Shown: one piece after another, positions 25,588-34,560 of the stretch
Layout: each line of letters starts with the position of its first letter
Numbering within the stretch: the stretch's first letter is position 1
Assembly (NCBI RefSeq): GCF_001617365.1
Contig: NZ_LVJR01000117.1
Location: forward strand, 1-41,728
Source of the DNA: Rhodanobacter sp. FW104-R8
GTDB taxonomy: Bacteria > Pseudomonadota > Gammaproteobacteria > Xanthomonadales > Rhodanobacteraceae
Length of the DNA: 41,728 bases
Direction: 5' to 3'
The notes under the pieces: generated by a model
The model's input: only the letters and a program-made list of their open reading frames with translations
Told to the model about the DNA's origin: nothing
The model's database searches: none
Position numbers and translations under genes: made by a program

Positions 25588-26061
25588 ATGCACGAACTGA
25601 TCCTGTTGCGACACGCCGAAGCCGTGCCGATAGAAACCGCCGGTGACGACCGCCAGCGACCGCTCAGCGCACGCGGCGAGCAGGAGGCGCAGGCCGCCGG
25701 GCTGTGGCTGGCCAACCACGGCTTGCGGCCGGACCGCGTGCTTTGCTCGCCGGCCCGGCGCGCCGGCGAGACCACCCGGCTGGCGCTGGCCGCGATCGAC
25801 GGCGCGCCGGTGCCGCAGATGGCCGACGAAATCTACGACGCCTCGCCCGGCGAACTGCTGGCGCTGCTCGACCAGCAGGCCGGTGCCGGCACGGTGCTGC
25901 TGGTCGGCCACAATCCCGGCATCGAGCGGCTGGTTGCCCTGCTGGTGGAAGGTCGCTCCGACGAATTCCGCGGCATGCCGCCCGGCGCGCTGGCGGTGCT
26001 GCACCTCGGCGGCACGCTGGAACCGGGCAACGCCCGGCTGGACGCGTTCTGGTCGCCCTGA
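25588..26061 (+). CDS. sixA: SixA-type phosphohistidine phosphatase
   Basis: A 157-residue histidine phosphatase of the phosphoglycerate mutase-like superfamily. The catalytic RH motif is LRHAEA with His9, the second arginine lies in SPARRAGETT, and the second histidine in VGHNPGIE. E. coli SixA removes phosphate from histidine on ArcB or PTS-Ntr proteins; the target here is unknown. ATG 25588 is set by the family; GGAG lies about 9 bases before it. It follows the ParA gene and precedes the PLD lipoprotein gene by 68 bases, all on the plus strand. Confidence 0.88.
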   Translation: MHELILLRHAEAVPIETAGDDRQRPLSARGEQEAQAAGLWLANHGLRPDRVLCSPARRAGETTRLALAAIDGAPVPQMADEIYDASPGELLALLDQQAGAGTVLLVGHNPGIERLVALLVEGRSDEFRGMPPGALAVLHLGGTLEPGNARLDAFWSP

Positions 26062-26129
26062 CCGGCGCACACCCACGGTCAACGCACCAGGGACACGGAC
26101 GCAACACGCGCGCCCCGTATCATCCCCGC

Positions 26130-28004
26130 ATGCCCGTCCTGCGCCCATTCGCCCTGCCGCTCCTGCTCGCGCTGCTGCTGTTGCAGGGCTGCACGGTGTC
26201 GCGCGCACAGATCCGCCGCGCCGACGCCGTGGTCGCCGCCACCGCCGACCTCCGCAGCGACTGCGACCGGGCCGACCATTGCGCGATCCCCTCGCCGCTG
26301 CTCGAGGCAGCCACCGAGGCGATGGCCGCCTCCACGCCGCAGCAGCCGGTGCATGTGGTCACCCTGCTCGACGACAGCGCACCGGCGATGGCCGCGCGGA
26401 TCAACCTGGTGCGCGCGGCACGCCGAACGATCGACGTGCAGACCTATATCTGGGACCAGGACGACGCCGGCCAGCTGATGCTGGACGAGCTGGTGCAGGC
26501 GGCGCGGCGCGGCGTGCGCGTGCGCATCCTGGCCGACCAGCTGTTCTCCTTCAACGACCCGGGCCTGCTCGACCGGCTGGCGCGGGTCAGCCCGAACCTG
26601 CAGGTGCGGCTGTACAACCCCACCTTCCACAAGGCGCACATCCAGCCGCTGGAATTCGCCGCCGGCATCGTGTGCTGCTTCATGCAGTTCAACCAGCGCA
26701 TGCACAACAAGCTGCTGCTGGTGGACGACACCATCGGCATCACCGGCGGGCGCAACTACCAGGACCGCTACTTCAACTGGGACGACGCGTTCGACTACAT
26801 CGACCGCGACGTGATGGTCGGCGGCCCCGCCGCGGCACAGATGGCGAGCAGCTTCGCACTGTTCTGGAACCACCGGCGTGCGCTACCGCTCACCCACCTG
26901 CGCGACGTCAACCGCCGCATCCTGTCCGACCCCGCGCCGCCCGCGTGGCCGGCGCCGCACTACCGCCGGCCGCTGCGGGTGGCCCAGGTGCAGCAGGCGG
27001 CCGAGGATCCGGCCTGGCTGCAGGCCTGGCTGGTCGACCCTTCGCTGCGCGTGGGCAAGGTCGACTACTTCAGCGACCTGCCGTCGAAGACCGACAAGCC
27101 CAACAAGCAGCGCGCGCAGGAATTTACCCGCCACATCATGCGCATGATCAGCGAGGCGAAAGAGCAGGTGGTGCTGCAGACGCCGTACCTGGTGATGAGC
27201 CGCCGCGCCCAGGGCATCTTCCGGCGCCTGCACCGGCGCGACGAGCCCCCGCAGGTGCTCGTCTCCACCAACTCGCTGGCATCGACCGATGCGTTCGCCG
27301 TGTACGCGATGTCGTACAAGCACCGCAAGCGCTACCTGAAAAAGTTCGGCTTCGAGATCCACGAGATGAAGCCACACGCGCCCAGCGCGATGGAGGACTA
27401 CGAGCTGGCCAACCTCGACACCGACATGACCAGCCTGCCGCCGGAAACCACGAGCCCGGCCGGGGCCCGGCGCACCCGCTTCCACCTGCTCGGCAGCCGC
27501 GGCAGCGGCAACCGGCCGGCACCGCTGCACAGCGAAGGCCTCCGCTTCGGCCTGCACGCGAAATCGATCGTGATCGACGGGGCGTTCGCGATGGTGGGCT
27601 CGCACAACTTCGACCCGCGCTCGGACCATTACAACACCGAGGCTGGCGTAATCGTCTATGACCACGCGTTCGCCGACCAGCTGCGCCTCAGCATCACCCA
27701 GCTCACCCAGCCGGAAAACGCCTGGGTGATCGCGCCGCGGCAGTCGAAGATACCGCTGCTGACCGACATCAACCAGGCCATCGGCAGCATCTCCGAGCAA
27801 TTGCCGCTGTTCGACCTGTGGCCGCTCCGCTACGCCACCAGCTACGACCTCAAGCCCGGCTGCCAGCCGCTGCGCGCCACCGACCCGAACTTCTACGCCT
27901 GCTACGAGCCGGTCGGCGATTTCCCCGACGTGGCGCTGTCGTCGAAGCTGATCATCACGCGGCTGGTCACCGCGTTCGGAGTGGGCGCCAAGGGCGTACT
28001 GTGA
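26130..28004 (+). CDS. clsC: phospholipase D-family lipoprotein, cardiolipin synthase C-like
   Basis: A 624-residue lipoprotein with two phospholipase D (HKD) domains, resembling E. coli ClsC/YmdC, which makes cardiolipin from phosphatidylglycerol and phosphatidylethanolamine. The N-terminus has a lipobox LLLLQGC with Cys21. The first HKD motif is MHNKLLLVDD (His192) followed by GGRNYQDRYF. The second is LHAKSIVIDG (His476) followed by GSHNFDPRSDHYNTE. Both motifs are intact. Residue two after the lipid Cys is not Asp, so outer-membrane sorting is allowed. E. coli ClsC works with ClsB/YmdB-type partners; no ymdB is next to it here. Substrate is inferred from the family. A long hairpin follows the stop. 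Confidence 0.88.
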   Translation: MPVLRPFALPLLLALLLLQGCTVSRAQIRRADAVVAATADLRSDCDRADHCAIPSPLLEAATEAMAASTPQQPVHVVTLLDDSAPAMAARINLVRAARRTIDVQTYIWDQDDAGQLMLDELVQAARRGVRVRILADQLFSFNDPGLLDRLARVSPNLQVRLYNPTFHKAHIQPLEFAAGIVCCFMQFNQRMHNKLLLVDDTIGITGGRNYQDRYFNWDDAFDYIDRDVMVGGPAAAQMASSFALFWNHRRALPLTHLRDVNRRILSDPAPPAWPAPHYRRPLRVAQVQQAAEDPAWLQAWLVDPSLRVGKVDYFSDLPSKTDKPNKQRAQEFTRHIMRMISEAKEQVVLQTPYLVMSRRAQGIFRRLHRRDEPPQVLVSTNSLASTDAFAVYAMSYKHRKRYLKKFGFEIHEMKPHAPSAMEDYELANLDTDMTSLPPETTSPAGARRTRFHLLGSRGSGNRPAPLHSEGLRFGLHAKSIVIDGAFAMVGSHNFDPRSDHYNTEAGVIVYDHAFADQLRLSITQLTQPENAWVIAPRQSKIPLLTDINQAIGSISEQLPLFDLWPLRYATSYDLKPGCQPLRATDPNFYACYEPVGDFPDVALSSKLIITRLVTAFGVGAKGVL

Positions 28005-28067
28005 TCACTGCTGGCCGTGCCTTGCGCTCCGAGAAAATCGCTTTCGCAACTGTGTTTTTTGAAGCAA

Positions 28068-28114
28068 GAGCAAAGAGCTTTCGTCCTCCTGCGGAGGGCG
28101 AAAGCTCTTTGCTC
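28068..28114. repeat. long perfect hairpin, REP-like
   Basis: GAGCAAAGAGCTTTCG (28068-28083) and CGAAAGCTCTTTGCTC (28099-28114) are perfect 16-base inverted arms. The 15-base loop holds CCTCC/GGAGG, so pairing can continue almost to the tip. There is no T-run on either strand next to it. It sits between two convergent genes (PLD lipoprotein and TonB-C protein). Composition is much lower in GC than the neighbouring genes. Confidence 0.75.
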
Positions 28115-28148
28115 CCGAACCACCAGGGCCGTATGGCTGGACAAAACC

Positions 28149-28703
28149 CTACGGCAGCTTCGCGATGCCGTCGCCGCGCGAGGAAAAGCGCATCGGCAGT
28201 TCGCCGCTGAGGCCGTCGGGGCGATCCGGCGGCACGGCGAAGCGCCAGCCGCGCACGCTGCGCAAGGCGTGCGTGTCGAGGACCGGGTCGCCGCTGGATT
28301 CGGTGAGGCTGGCGGCGCTGACCCGGCCGCTGGCGTCGATGTCCACGTGCAGCAGCACGCGGCCGTCCAGATGGCCGCGCAGCTCGTCCCACGATTGCGA
28401 GGTGTCGCTGGGCGTGGCCAGCGGCACCAGTTCCGGCGGTGGCGCGGGCACGCTGGCCTGCGCCTCGCTGCCGTCGATCACCGCGGCCATGCGGCGCACC
28501 GGCGGCGCCGCGCGCGGCGGACCGTGCGCCCGCCGCGGCGAGGGCAGGGTGCGCGGCGCCGGCGCGGCGCGTCCGCCGGCGGCGGCGAACCGCGCCGGCG
28601 GTCCCGGCCAGGCGGCGGTCAGCGTACTTAGCCAGCCGGTGCCGGCGACGCCGATCGCCAGCGCCAGCAGACTCAGTCCGGTGGTGGTGCGCAGGCGCAG
28701 CAT
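28149..28703 (-). CDS. TonB C-terminal domain protein
   Basis: A 184-residue inner-membrane protein of TonB shape. One N-terminal anchor (LSLLALAIGVAGTGWLSTL, about 10-28) is followed by a Pro/Arg/Ala-rich periplasmic spacer (about 30-105). A TonB-C domain completes it (LLHVDIDASGRVSAASLTES, then SVRGWRFAVPP). TonB links the proton motive force to outer-membrane receptors, but no ExbB/ExbD genes are nearby and many xanthomonad TonB-C paralogues have unknown partners. The spacer is short and Arg-rich rather than the Pro-Lys/Glu-Pro type of classical TonB. It starts 16 bases after the thiolase stop, so it is probably the second gene of that unit. Confidence 0.8.
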   Translation of the reverse strand: MLRLRTTTGLSLLALAIGVAGTGWLSTLTAAWPGPPARFAAAGGRAAPAPRTLPSPRRAHGPPRAAPPVRRMAAVIDGSEAQASVPAPPPELVPLATPSDTSQSWDELRGHLDGRVLLHVDIDASGRVSAASLTESSGDPVLDTHALRSVRGWRFAVPPDRPDGLSGELPMRFSSRGDGIAKLP

Positions 28704-28719
28704 GTTCAGTCGGCCGCGT

Positions 28720-30006
28720 TCATGGCCGTTCGAGGATCGCGGTGACGCCCATGCCGCCGGCGGTGCAGATCGAGATCAGGCCGCGGCCCGAACCCTTCTG
28801 TTCCAGCAGCCTGGCCAGCGTGGCGACGATGCGCGCGCCGGTGGCGGCGAACGGATGGCCGATGGCGAGGCTGGAACCGTGCACGTTGAGCTTCGCCGGA
28901 TCGATCGTACCCAGCGGCGCGTCCAGGCCGAGCCGGTTCCGGCAGTAATCCGCCGACTCCCACGCGCGCAGCGTGCACAGCACCTGCGCCGCGAACGCCT
29001 CGTGGATCTCGTAGTAGTCGAAGTCCTGCAGGCTCAGCCCGTGGCGCGCCAGCATGCGCGGCACCGCGACGGTCGGCGCCATCAGCAGGCCTTCGCCGTG
29101 CACGAAGTCCACCGCGGCGACCTCGGCGTCGCGCAGGTAGGCCTGCACCTTCAGGCCACGCTGCGCGGCCCACGCGTCGCTGCCCAGCAGCACCGCGGCG
29201 GCGCCGTCGGACAGGCCGGTGGAGTTGCCCGCGGTGAGCGTGCCCTGGCCGGAGGCCTTGTCGAACGCCGGCTTCAGCGCGGCCAGCTTCTCCAGGCTCG
29301 AATCCGGGCGCAGGAAGCCGTCGCGCTTGAGGCCGCGGAACGGCACCAGCAGGTCCTCGAAGAAGCCGGCGTCGTAGGCGGCGGCCAGCTTGCGGTGGCT
29401 GTCCAGCGCCAGCCGGTCCTGCGCCTCGCGGGCGATGTGCCATTCCTTCGCCATCTGCTCGCAGTGGTCGCCCATCGACTTGCCGGTACGCGGCTCGGCC
29501 ACACCGGGGAACGACGGCTTCAGCTCGCCGAGGGAGAACCCGCGCAGCGCCACGCGCAGCTTGTCCAGCGGCGTCCTGGCGCGGTTCATCGCCAGCAGGC
29601 GCTTGCGCAGGCGGGTGCCGTAGACGATCGGCACGTCGGACGTGGTGTCCGAACCGCCGGCGATGCCGGCCTCGATCTGCCCGGCGGCGATCTTGTTGGC
29701 GATGATGATGGTGTTGTCCAGCGAGGTGCCGCAGGCGCGTGCGGTGGTGATGCCCGGCGTGGTCGGCGCCAACCCGGAGCTGAGCAGCGCCTCGCGCGCG
29801 AGGTTCCAGTCGGACGAGTGCTTGATCACCGCGCCCATCGCCACTTCGCCCAGTTCCGCGCCGTGCAGGCCGAAGCGCTCGACCAGCGCGCCGAGCACCT
29901 TCACCGACATGCCGAAGTTGCCGACGTCGGCGTAGGCGGTGTTGTTGCGACAGAACGGAATGCGCACGCCGCCGATCACCCCGACGCGCTTTTGCGTGTT
30001 TTCCAT
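28720..30006 (-). CDS. fadI: acetyl-CoA C-acyltransferase, FadI-like thiolase
   Basis: Thiolase that cleaves 3-ketoacyl-CoA to acetyl-CoA in fatty-acid beta-oxidation. The 428 residues match FadI (about 436 in E. coli) better than AtoB. The nucleophilic cysteine is in TARACGTSLDN (near residue 90), HEAFAAQ supplies the active-site histidine, IGHPFAATGAR the third block and CTAGGMG the second cysteine. LRKRLLAMNRARTPLDKL also recalls FadI. ATG 30006 (MENTQKRVGV) is set by homology; only a weak site (CTGAGC) precedes it. The partner FadJ is not in the window. A TonB-C gene follows 16 bases downstream. An acetoacetyl-CoA role is possible given the bdhA gene 9 kb away. Confidence 0.88.
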   Translation of the reverse strand: MENTQKRVGVIGGVRIPFCRNNTAYADVGNFGMSVKVLGALVERFGLHGAELGEVAMGAVIKHSSDWNLAREALLSSGLAPTTPGITTARACGTSLDNTIIIANKIAAGQIEAGIAGGSDTTSDVPIVYGTRLRKRLLAMNRARTPLDKLRVALRGFSLGELKPSFPGVAEPRTGKSMGDHCEQMAKEWHIAREAQDRLALDSHRKLAAAYDAGFFEDLLVPFRGLKRDGFLRPDSSLEKLAALKPAFDKASGQGTLTAGNSTGLSDGAAAVLLGSDAWAAQRGLKVQAYLRDAEVAAVDFVHGEGLLMAPTVAVPRMLARHGLSLQDFDYYEIHEAFAAQVLCTLRAWESADYCRNRLGLDAPLGTIDPAKLNVHGSSLAIGHPFAATGARIVATLARLLEQKGSGRGLISICTAGGMGVTAILERP

Positions 30007-30101
30007 GCTCAGGACAGTCCACCACTCAAGTTTGTCAAGGCTAACCCGCCATGCCGCGCGGCGAAAGCCCAAATCGCTGAATGGTAGAATCCGGTCTCTT
30101 G

Positions 30102-31280
30102 ATGTCTTCCGGACCCCCGCTCGTGGATACGAAAACGCTGCTCGCCCTGCCAGTCGTGCTGGCACTGGAACCGGTCGCGGGCGAGCCGGCGGCGAGGATG
30201 ACCTTCACCCGCGACGAGGCCGCCGAGCTGGCCGCCCTGGTCGCCGCCGACCTGCATGGACTCGTGCCGCAGGTCGACGCCGCGCGGCTGGCGCTGGCCG
30301 GCGCGCTGTTCGACCAGGTCGAGCTGCTGCGGCCGGGCTTCCCGGTGTGGACCACGCTGGAGGAACTGGCCCGGCGCGTGCCGCGCGACCACCTGGAGAA
30401 CGTGGTCGCGTTCGGCACCCACGAGGGGCACATGCCGGCGCCGCCGCTGGAACCGTCGGCGGTCTATGCCGACGGCCCGATGCGGCTGCTGCCGATGAGC
30501 CTGCTGGTGCCGGCGGAACAGGCCGAGGAGTTGTCCGAGCAGCTGGAGGTCCATCTGGTCGGCCGCGGCGAGATGGGGCCGCGCACCGCCGACTGGCTGA
30601 TGCGCATGCTCGGCATCCGGCTGGAACATGCGCGCTATTTCAGCCGCAACGACCTGCTCGCGTTGACCTGCGTGCAGTACGAGCACGTCAACCTGGCGCC
30701 GCTGTGGGTGCTGCTGGAGGCGGCGCTGCTCACGCCGTACCACGACGAGTCGACGATGAGTGCGCGCGGACTGGCCCTGCGCTACGCCGGCGGCAAGGTG
30801 CTGGCGCAGTCGCCCTCGCAGTGGCTGGCCGAACAGGGCGGCGCGCGCGACCCCGACGGGATCCGACAGCGTGCGCACGACTTCGCCGGCATCGTGTTCG
30901 AGCTGCGCCAGTACGCCGCGCTGCTCGACGCGCATCAGCTGCCGCTGCAATTGCAGCCGCTCGACGCAGGTGCGAGCGAAGCCGCCAGCGGCTGCCTGGT
31001 GGAGACCCTGGCCGCTGCGGAACCCGGCTGCGGCCCGCCGGCTCTGTTCGCCCATGAGGCGCCCGGCCTGGGCGTGGTGGCGGTGACCGTGGCGCAGCGT
31101 GGTGGCGACGGCCATGCCCGCGCGCTGGCGCACGGCTATCCGCTGCAGCCGCAGGCGCTGGGGCCGCTGCTGGCGCGGCTGGCCGACCGCTACGGGATCG
31201 CCGCCGAGCTGCAGGCGCTGGGCCGCGTGGTGCTGGACGACGGCGGCCGGCTCGGCGCACCGGCGACCGCCCCGCACTGA
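30102..31280 (+). CDS. conserved-looking protein of unknown function
   Basis: A 392-residue protein from ATG 30102, or 385 from GTG 30123 ([12 protein letters not shown]). A -10 TAGAAT at 30085-30090 would start transcription near 30097, which makes the GTG more likely, since the ATG would be almost leaderless. No signal peptide or membrane helix is clear. The sequence is globular, Leu/Ala-rich and acidic, with distinctive [29 protein letters not shown] and [15 protein letters not shown] stretches. Histidines and acidic residues cluster there, so metal binding is conceivable but not shown. It is divergent from fadI and lies 80 bases before the GGDEF-EAL gene. I do not recognise the family. 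Confidence 0.8.
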   Translation: MSSGPPLVDTKTLLALPVVLALEPVAGEPAARMTFTRDEAAELAALVAADLHGLVPQVDAARLALAGALFDQVELLRPGFPVWTTLEELARRVPRDHLENVVAFGTHEGHMPAPPLEPSAVYADGPMRLLPMSLLVPAEQAEELSEQLEVHLVGRGEMGPRTADWLMRMLGIRLEHARYFSRNDLLALTCVQYEHVNLAPLWVLLEAALLTPYHDESTMSARGLALRYAGGKVLAQSPSQWLAEQGGARDPDGIRQRAHDFAGIVFELRQYAALLDAHQLPLQLQPLDAGASEAASGCLVETLAAAEPGCGPPALFAHEAPGLGVVAVTVAQRGGDGHARALAHGYPLQPQALGPLLARLADRYGIAAELQALGRVVLDDGGRLGAPATAPH

Positions 31281-31360
31281 CGCCCGCCGGCGACGGCTGG
31301 GCAAGCGCACCAACTCGGCGCATGATGGCGGCGCGCCGAGGGGGGCGCCATGCTGACGGA

Positions 31361-33850
31361 ATGACCATGCGGCCGCCTACGCCTGCCGAGGTATTGCCAT
31401 CGCTTCCGGATGATATCGGCTGGCCCGTGCACATGCTGCGCGGCACGCCCGCGCTGCTGGCCTACCTCGACCTCGATCAGCGCTTCCGCTTCGCCAACGA
31501 CACGCATCGCCGCTGGCTCGGCATCGACCCGCAGCGGCTGATCGGCCGGCGCCTGGTCGACGTGGTCGGCCGGCGCAACCACGAACTGGCCGGCGCGGCG
31601 CTGGAGCGCGCCTACGCAGGCCACATGGCCAGCTACGAGGGCGAGCTGTACAACGGTCGCGAGCGGCGCTACGCGCACGGTAACTTCCAGCCGGATTTCG
31701 ACGCCGACGGCCGCGTCCGCGGCATCTTCACCGCGCTGGTCGACATCACCGAGCGCCGCGACCTGGAGCTGCAGCTGCACGAGAGCGAGCAGCGCTTCTA
31801 CAGCGCGTTCCAGCACGCCGCGATCGGCATGGCGCTGACCCGTCCGGACGGCCGCTTCCTGCGCGTCAACGCGGCGGTATGCCAGATGCTCGGTTACCGC
31901 GAGGAGGAACTGCTGGCGCTGGACATCGCCGGCGTCACCCACCCGGACGACCAGGCGGCCGATGCGGCATTGATGGCGCAGCTGCTGGCCGGCGAGCGCG
32001 AGTCGTACCAGCTGGAGAAGCGCAACTTCCACCGAGACGGGCACGTGGTGCACATCCTGCTCAGCGTGTCGCTGGTGCGCGACGGGCAGGGCGCGCCGCT
32101 GTACTTCGTGTCGCAGGTGCAGGACATCAGCCAGCGCAAGGCGTTCGAGGACGCGCTGCACCGCGAGCGCGAGCTGGCCGAGGTGACCCTGCGCTCGATC
32201 GGCGACGCGGTGATCACCACCGACCCGCAACTGCGCGTCACCTCGCTCAACCCGATCGCCGAGGCGATGACCGGCTGGACCGGCACCGAGGCGCAGGGCC
32301 GGCCGATCGAGGAGATCTTCCAGCTGATCGACGCCCGGCACGGCCAAGCCGTGGCCAACCCGCTGCGCGGGGCGATCGAGCGGAACACCATCGTCGACCT
32401 GGCCGGCAAGACCCTGCTGCGCCACCGCCACGGCTTCGACACGCCGGTGGAGGATTCCTCCGCGCCGATCCACGACCATGCCGGCAACGTGATCGGCGGC
32501 GTGCTGGTGTTCCACGACGTCAGCGAAACGCGCGCGCTGGCGCTGAAGATGATCCACCTGACCCAGCACGACACGCTCACCGGGCTGCCCAACCGCAACC
32601 AGCTGCACGCGCAGGTCGGCCAGGCGATCGCCACCGCGAACCGGCGCCGGCAGCGCGCCGCGCTGCTGTACATCGACATCGACAACTTCAAGCAGGTCAA
32701 CCAGCAGCACGGACATGCGGTGGGCGACCGCGTACTGCGCGCGTTCGCCGCCCGGCTGCACCGCTGCCTGCCCGGCGACGAGCTGCTCAGCCGCTACGGC
32801 GGCGACGAGTTCGTGGTGGTGCTGCCGCACCTGGACAGCGTCGGCGAGGCGGCCAGCTTGTGCCAGACCCTGATCAACCACGGCGAGCAGACCCGCGTCG
32901 AGGGCGTGGCCGAGCTGGGCCTGCACCTGAGCATCGGCATCAGCGTGTACCCCGACGACGCCGTCGAGCCGGACGCGCTGCTGCAGCACGCGGAGACCGC
33001 GCTGATGGCGGTGAAGGCGCAGGGCCTGCACGGCTACCGCTTCTTCACCGCGTCGATGAACGAGCGCGCGCGGGCGCGGCGGCGGATCGAGACGGCGCTG
33101 CGCCAGGCGCTCTCGCGGCACGAACTGGACCTGCACTACCAGCCCAAGGTGGACGCGCACGGCGGCCGCATCGTCGGCGCCGAGGCGCTGCTGCGCTGGC
33201 ACGCGAACGGGCGCGAGCTGTACACGCCGGACCAGTTCGTGCCGGTCGCCGAGGATTCCGGGCTGATCCTGCCGATCGGCGCGTGGGCGCTGCGCCAGGC
33301 CTGCCTGCAGGCGCAGCGGTGGCAGGGCCTGCAGGCAGGCGCGAGCCGGCCGATCCCGGTATCGGTCAACGTGTCGCCGCTGCAGTTCCAGCATCCCGAG
33401 TTCTACAACTGGCTCGACGAAGTGCTGGACCGGAGCGGGCTGGAGGCCGGGCTGCTCGAGCTGGAGCTGACCGAGCGCATGGTGATGTCCGGCGGCGACG
33501 CCACCACCGGCCTGCTGCAGCGGATCAAGCGGCGCGGCGTGCGGCTGTCGCTGGACGACTTCGGCACCGGCTACTGCAGCCTGTCGTATCTGAAGCACTT
33601 TCCGATCGACGCGCTGAAGATCGACCGCGTGTTCGTGCGCGACCTCGCCAGCGACCGCGACACCGCCACCATCACCAGCGCGATCATCGCGATGGCGCGC
33701 GGCCTCGGCAAGCAGGTGGTCGCCGAAGGCGTGGAAACGCGCGAACAGGCCGCGTTCCTACGCCATGCCGGCTGTTCGCAATTGCAGGGTTTCCTGTTCG
33801 GCGCGCCGGTGCCGGCAACGGCGTTCCAGCAGCTGCTCGTCGCCGCCTGA
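31361..33850 (+). CDS. triple-PAS GGDEF-EAL cyclic-di-GMP protein
   Basis: An 829-residue cytoplasmic signalling protein. Three PAS domains (about 20-135, 145-265 and 275-395) are followed by a GGDEF domain (GGDEF at 480-484, intact) and an EAL domain (EALLRW from 608). The position of the inhibitory RxxD site reads PGDE, so product feedback is probably absent. The EAL domain keeps NVSPLQF, LELELTE, DDFGTGY and [10 protein letters not shown], the metal and catalytic residues, so phosphodiesterase activity is expected. Cyclase activity may also exist or the GGDEF may act as a GTP sensor. No membrane segment is seen. ATG 31361 or 31367 are both possible. It ends 26 bases before a 51-base palindrome. 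Confidence 0.93.
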   Translation: MTMRPPTPAEVLPSLPDDIGWPVHMLRGTPALLAYLDLDQRFRFANDTHRRWLGIDPQRLIGRRLVDVVGRRNHELAGAALERAYAGHMASYEGELYNGRERRYAHGNFQPDFDADGRVRGIFTALVDITERRDLELQLHESEQRFYSAFQHAAIGMALTRPDGRFLRVNAAVCQMLGYREEELLALDIAGVTHPDDQAADAALMAQLLAGERESYQLEKRNFHRDGHVVHILLSVSLVRDGQGAPLYFVSQVQDISQRKAFEDALHRERELAEVTLRSIGDAVITTDPQLRVTSLNPIAEAMTGWTGTEAQGRPIEEIFQLIDARHGQAVANPLRGAIERNTIVDLAGKTLLRHRHGFDTPVEDSSAPIHDHAGNVIGGVLVFHDVSETRALALKMIHLTQHDTLTGLPNRNQLHAQVGQAIATANRRRQRAALLYIDIDNFKQVNQQHGHAVGDRVLRAFAARLHRCLPGDELLSRYGGDEFVVVLPHLDSVGEAASLCQTLINHGEQTRVEGVAELGLHLSIGISVYPDDAVEPDALLQHAETALMAVKAQGLHGYRFFTASMNERARARRRIETALRQALSRHELDLHYQPKVDAHGGRIVGAEALLRWHANGRELYTPDQFVPVAEDSGLILPIGAWALRQACLQAQRWQGLQAGASRPIPVSVNVSPLQFQHPEFYNWLDEVLDRSGLEAGLLELELTERMVMSGGDATTGLLQRIKRRGVRLSLDDFGTGYCSLSYLKHFPIDALKIDRVFVRDLASDRDTATITSAIIAMARGLGKQVVAEGVETREQAAFLRHAGCSQLQGFLFGAPVPATAFQQLLVAA

Positions 33851-33876
33851 GCCGCCAGCCCCCACGCCATGCCCGC

Positions 33877-33927
33877 AGGAGCGCACCCTGTCCACAAGGG
33901 ACTCCCTTGTGGACAGGGTGCGCTCCT
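33877..33927. repeat. 51-base perfect palindromic element
   Basis: Two perfect 25-base inverted arms (33877-33901 and 33903-33927) meet at a single central C. Each arm carries the outer word AGGAGCGCACCCTG and the inner word TCCACAAGGGA. The TAG stop of the leftward GNAT gene (33926-33928) reads through its right edge. Elements beginning GTAGGAGCGCACC are common between xanthomonad and pseudomonad genes and are usually viewed as REP-type repeats spread by RAYT transposases. No transposase is nearby. Confidence 0.85.
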
Positions 33928-34390
33928 ACAAAACCGGCTCCGCCAGCAGCGCCTCATACATGAAGTAGTGGCAGCGCTGCATGCCGAGCCCCTCGTAGGT
34001 GGCCTGCGCGCGGTCGTTCTCCGTCTCCACGTACAGGCGCAGGCCGACCGCGCCGGCCGTGGCGGCGCGTTGCGCAACCTCGGCGTACAGCGCGCGGAAC
34101 GCGCCGACGCGGCGCGACGCGGGCACCACGTACACGCTCTGGATCCACCAGAAGTCGCCGCCGCGCCAGTCGCTCCATTCGAAGGTCACCAGCAGGCAGC
34201 CGACCGCCGCGCCCTCGTGCTCGGCCACCAGGTAGAAGCCGCGCCGCGGCTGCTCGAACACGCCGCGCACGCCGCGCTCCAGCGTCGCCGGATCGAGCCG
34301 CTTGTGCTCGGTTTCCCACGCCATCGCCGCGTTCCAGGCGGCCAGTGCGGGCAGATCGGTGAGGGTGGCGGCGCGAATCTGCAGCGGCAC
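33926..34390 (-). CDS. GNAT-family N-acetyltransferase
   Basis: A 154-residue acetyl-CoA-dependent acetyltransferase. The N-terminal IRAATLTDLPALAAWN, central strand FWWIQSVYVVPASRRVGAF (the acetyl-CoA pyrophosphate loop region, here RRVGAFRAL) and C-terminal YVETENDRAQATYEGLGM are typical GNAT blocks. The substrate is unknown. GTG 34390 is chosen because GGAG lies 7 bases upstream. The stop codon lies on the edge of the 51-base palindrome, so the last codons may have been reshaped when the element arrived. It is divergent from the glucan synthase gene. Confidence 0.85.
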   Translation of the reverse strand: MPLQIRAATLTDLPALAAWNAAMAWETEHKRLDPATLERGVRGVFEQPRRGFYLVAEHEGAAVGCLLVTFEWSDWRGGDFWWIQSVYVVPASRRVGAFRALYAEVAQRAATAGAVGLRLYVETENDRAQATYEGLGMQRCHYFMYEALLAEPVL

Positions 34391-34519
34391 GGCATGGCTC
34401 CGGTAAAGGTCGGGCGCCCATCCTAGCGTGCGCGGCCTTCACATGCCGGCGCGTAAGGTCGGGCGCAGCGGCGATGGCCATTCCCCCACGGGCCACGCCG
34501 ACGCTCCGCCCGCATGGAT

Positions 34520-34545
34520 GCCTCGCGGCCGGTCAGTCGCGAGGC
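34520..34545 (+). promoter_or_regulatory. hairpin just before the glucan synthase ribosome site
   Basis: GCCTCGCG (34520-34527) and CGCGAGGC (34538-34545) form a perfect 8-pair stem with a 10-base loop, ending 3 bases before the GAGG of the ribosome site (34549-34552). It may affect translation start or message stability. The rest of the 170-base gap shows no clear promoter. Confidence 0.35.
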
Positions 34546-34560
34546 CCGAGGAAAACCGTT

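Noticed and set aside
25643..27661. A 672-codon plus-strand frame across sixA and the PLD gene
   Set aside because: It is out of frame with two proteins that both show catalytic motifs, and it is composed mainly of Arg, Ala and Pro.
28051..28114. The long hairpin as an intrinsic terminator
   Set aside because: A T-run (TTTTTT at 28055-28060) lies before, not after, the stem on the plus strand, and reads as A on the minus strand, where it follows the stem.
31190..33598. An 802-codon minus-strand frame
   Set aside because: It is antisense to the PAS-GGDEF-EAL gene and lacks any domain.
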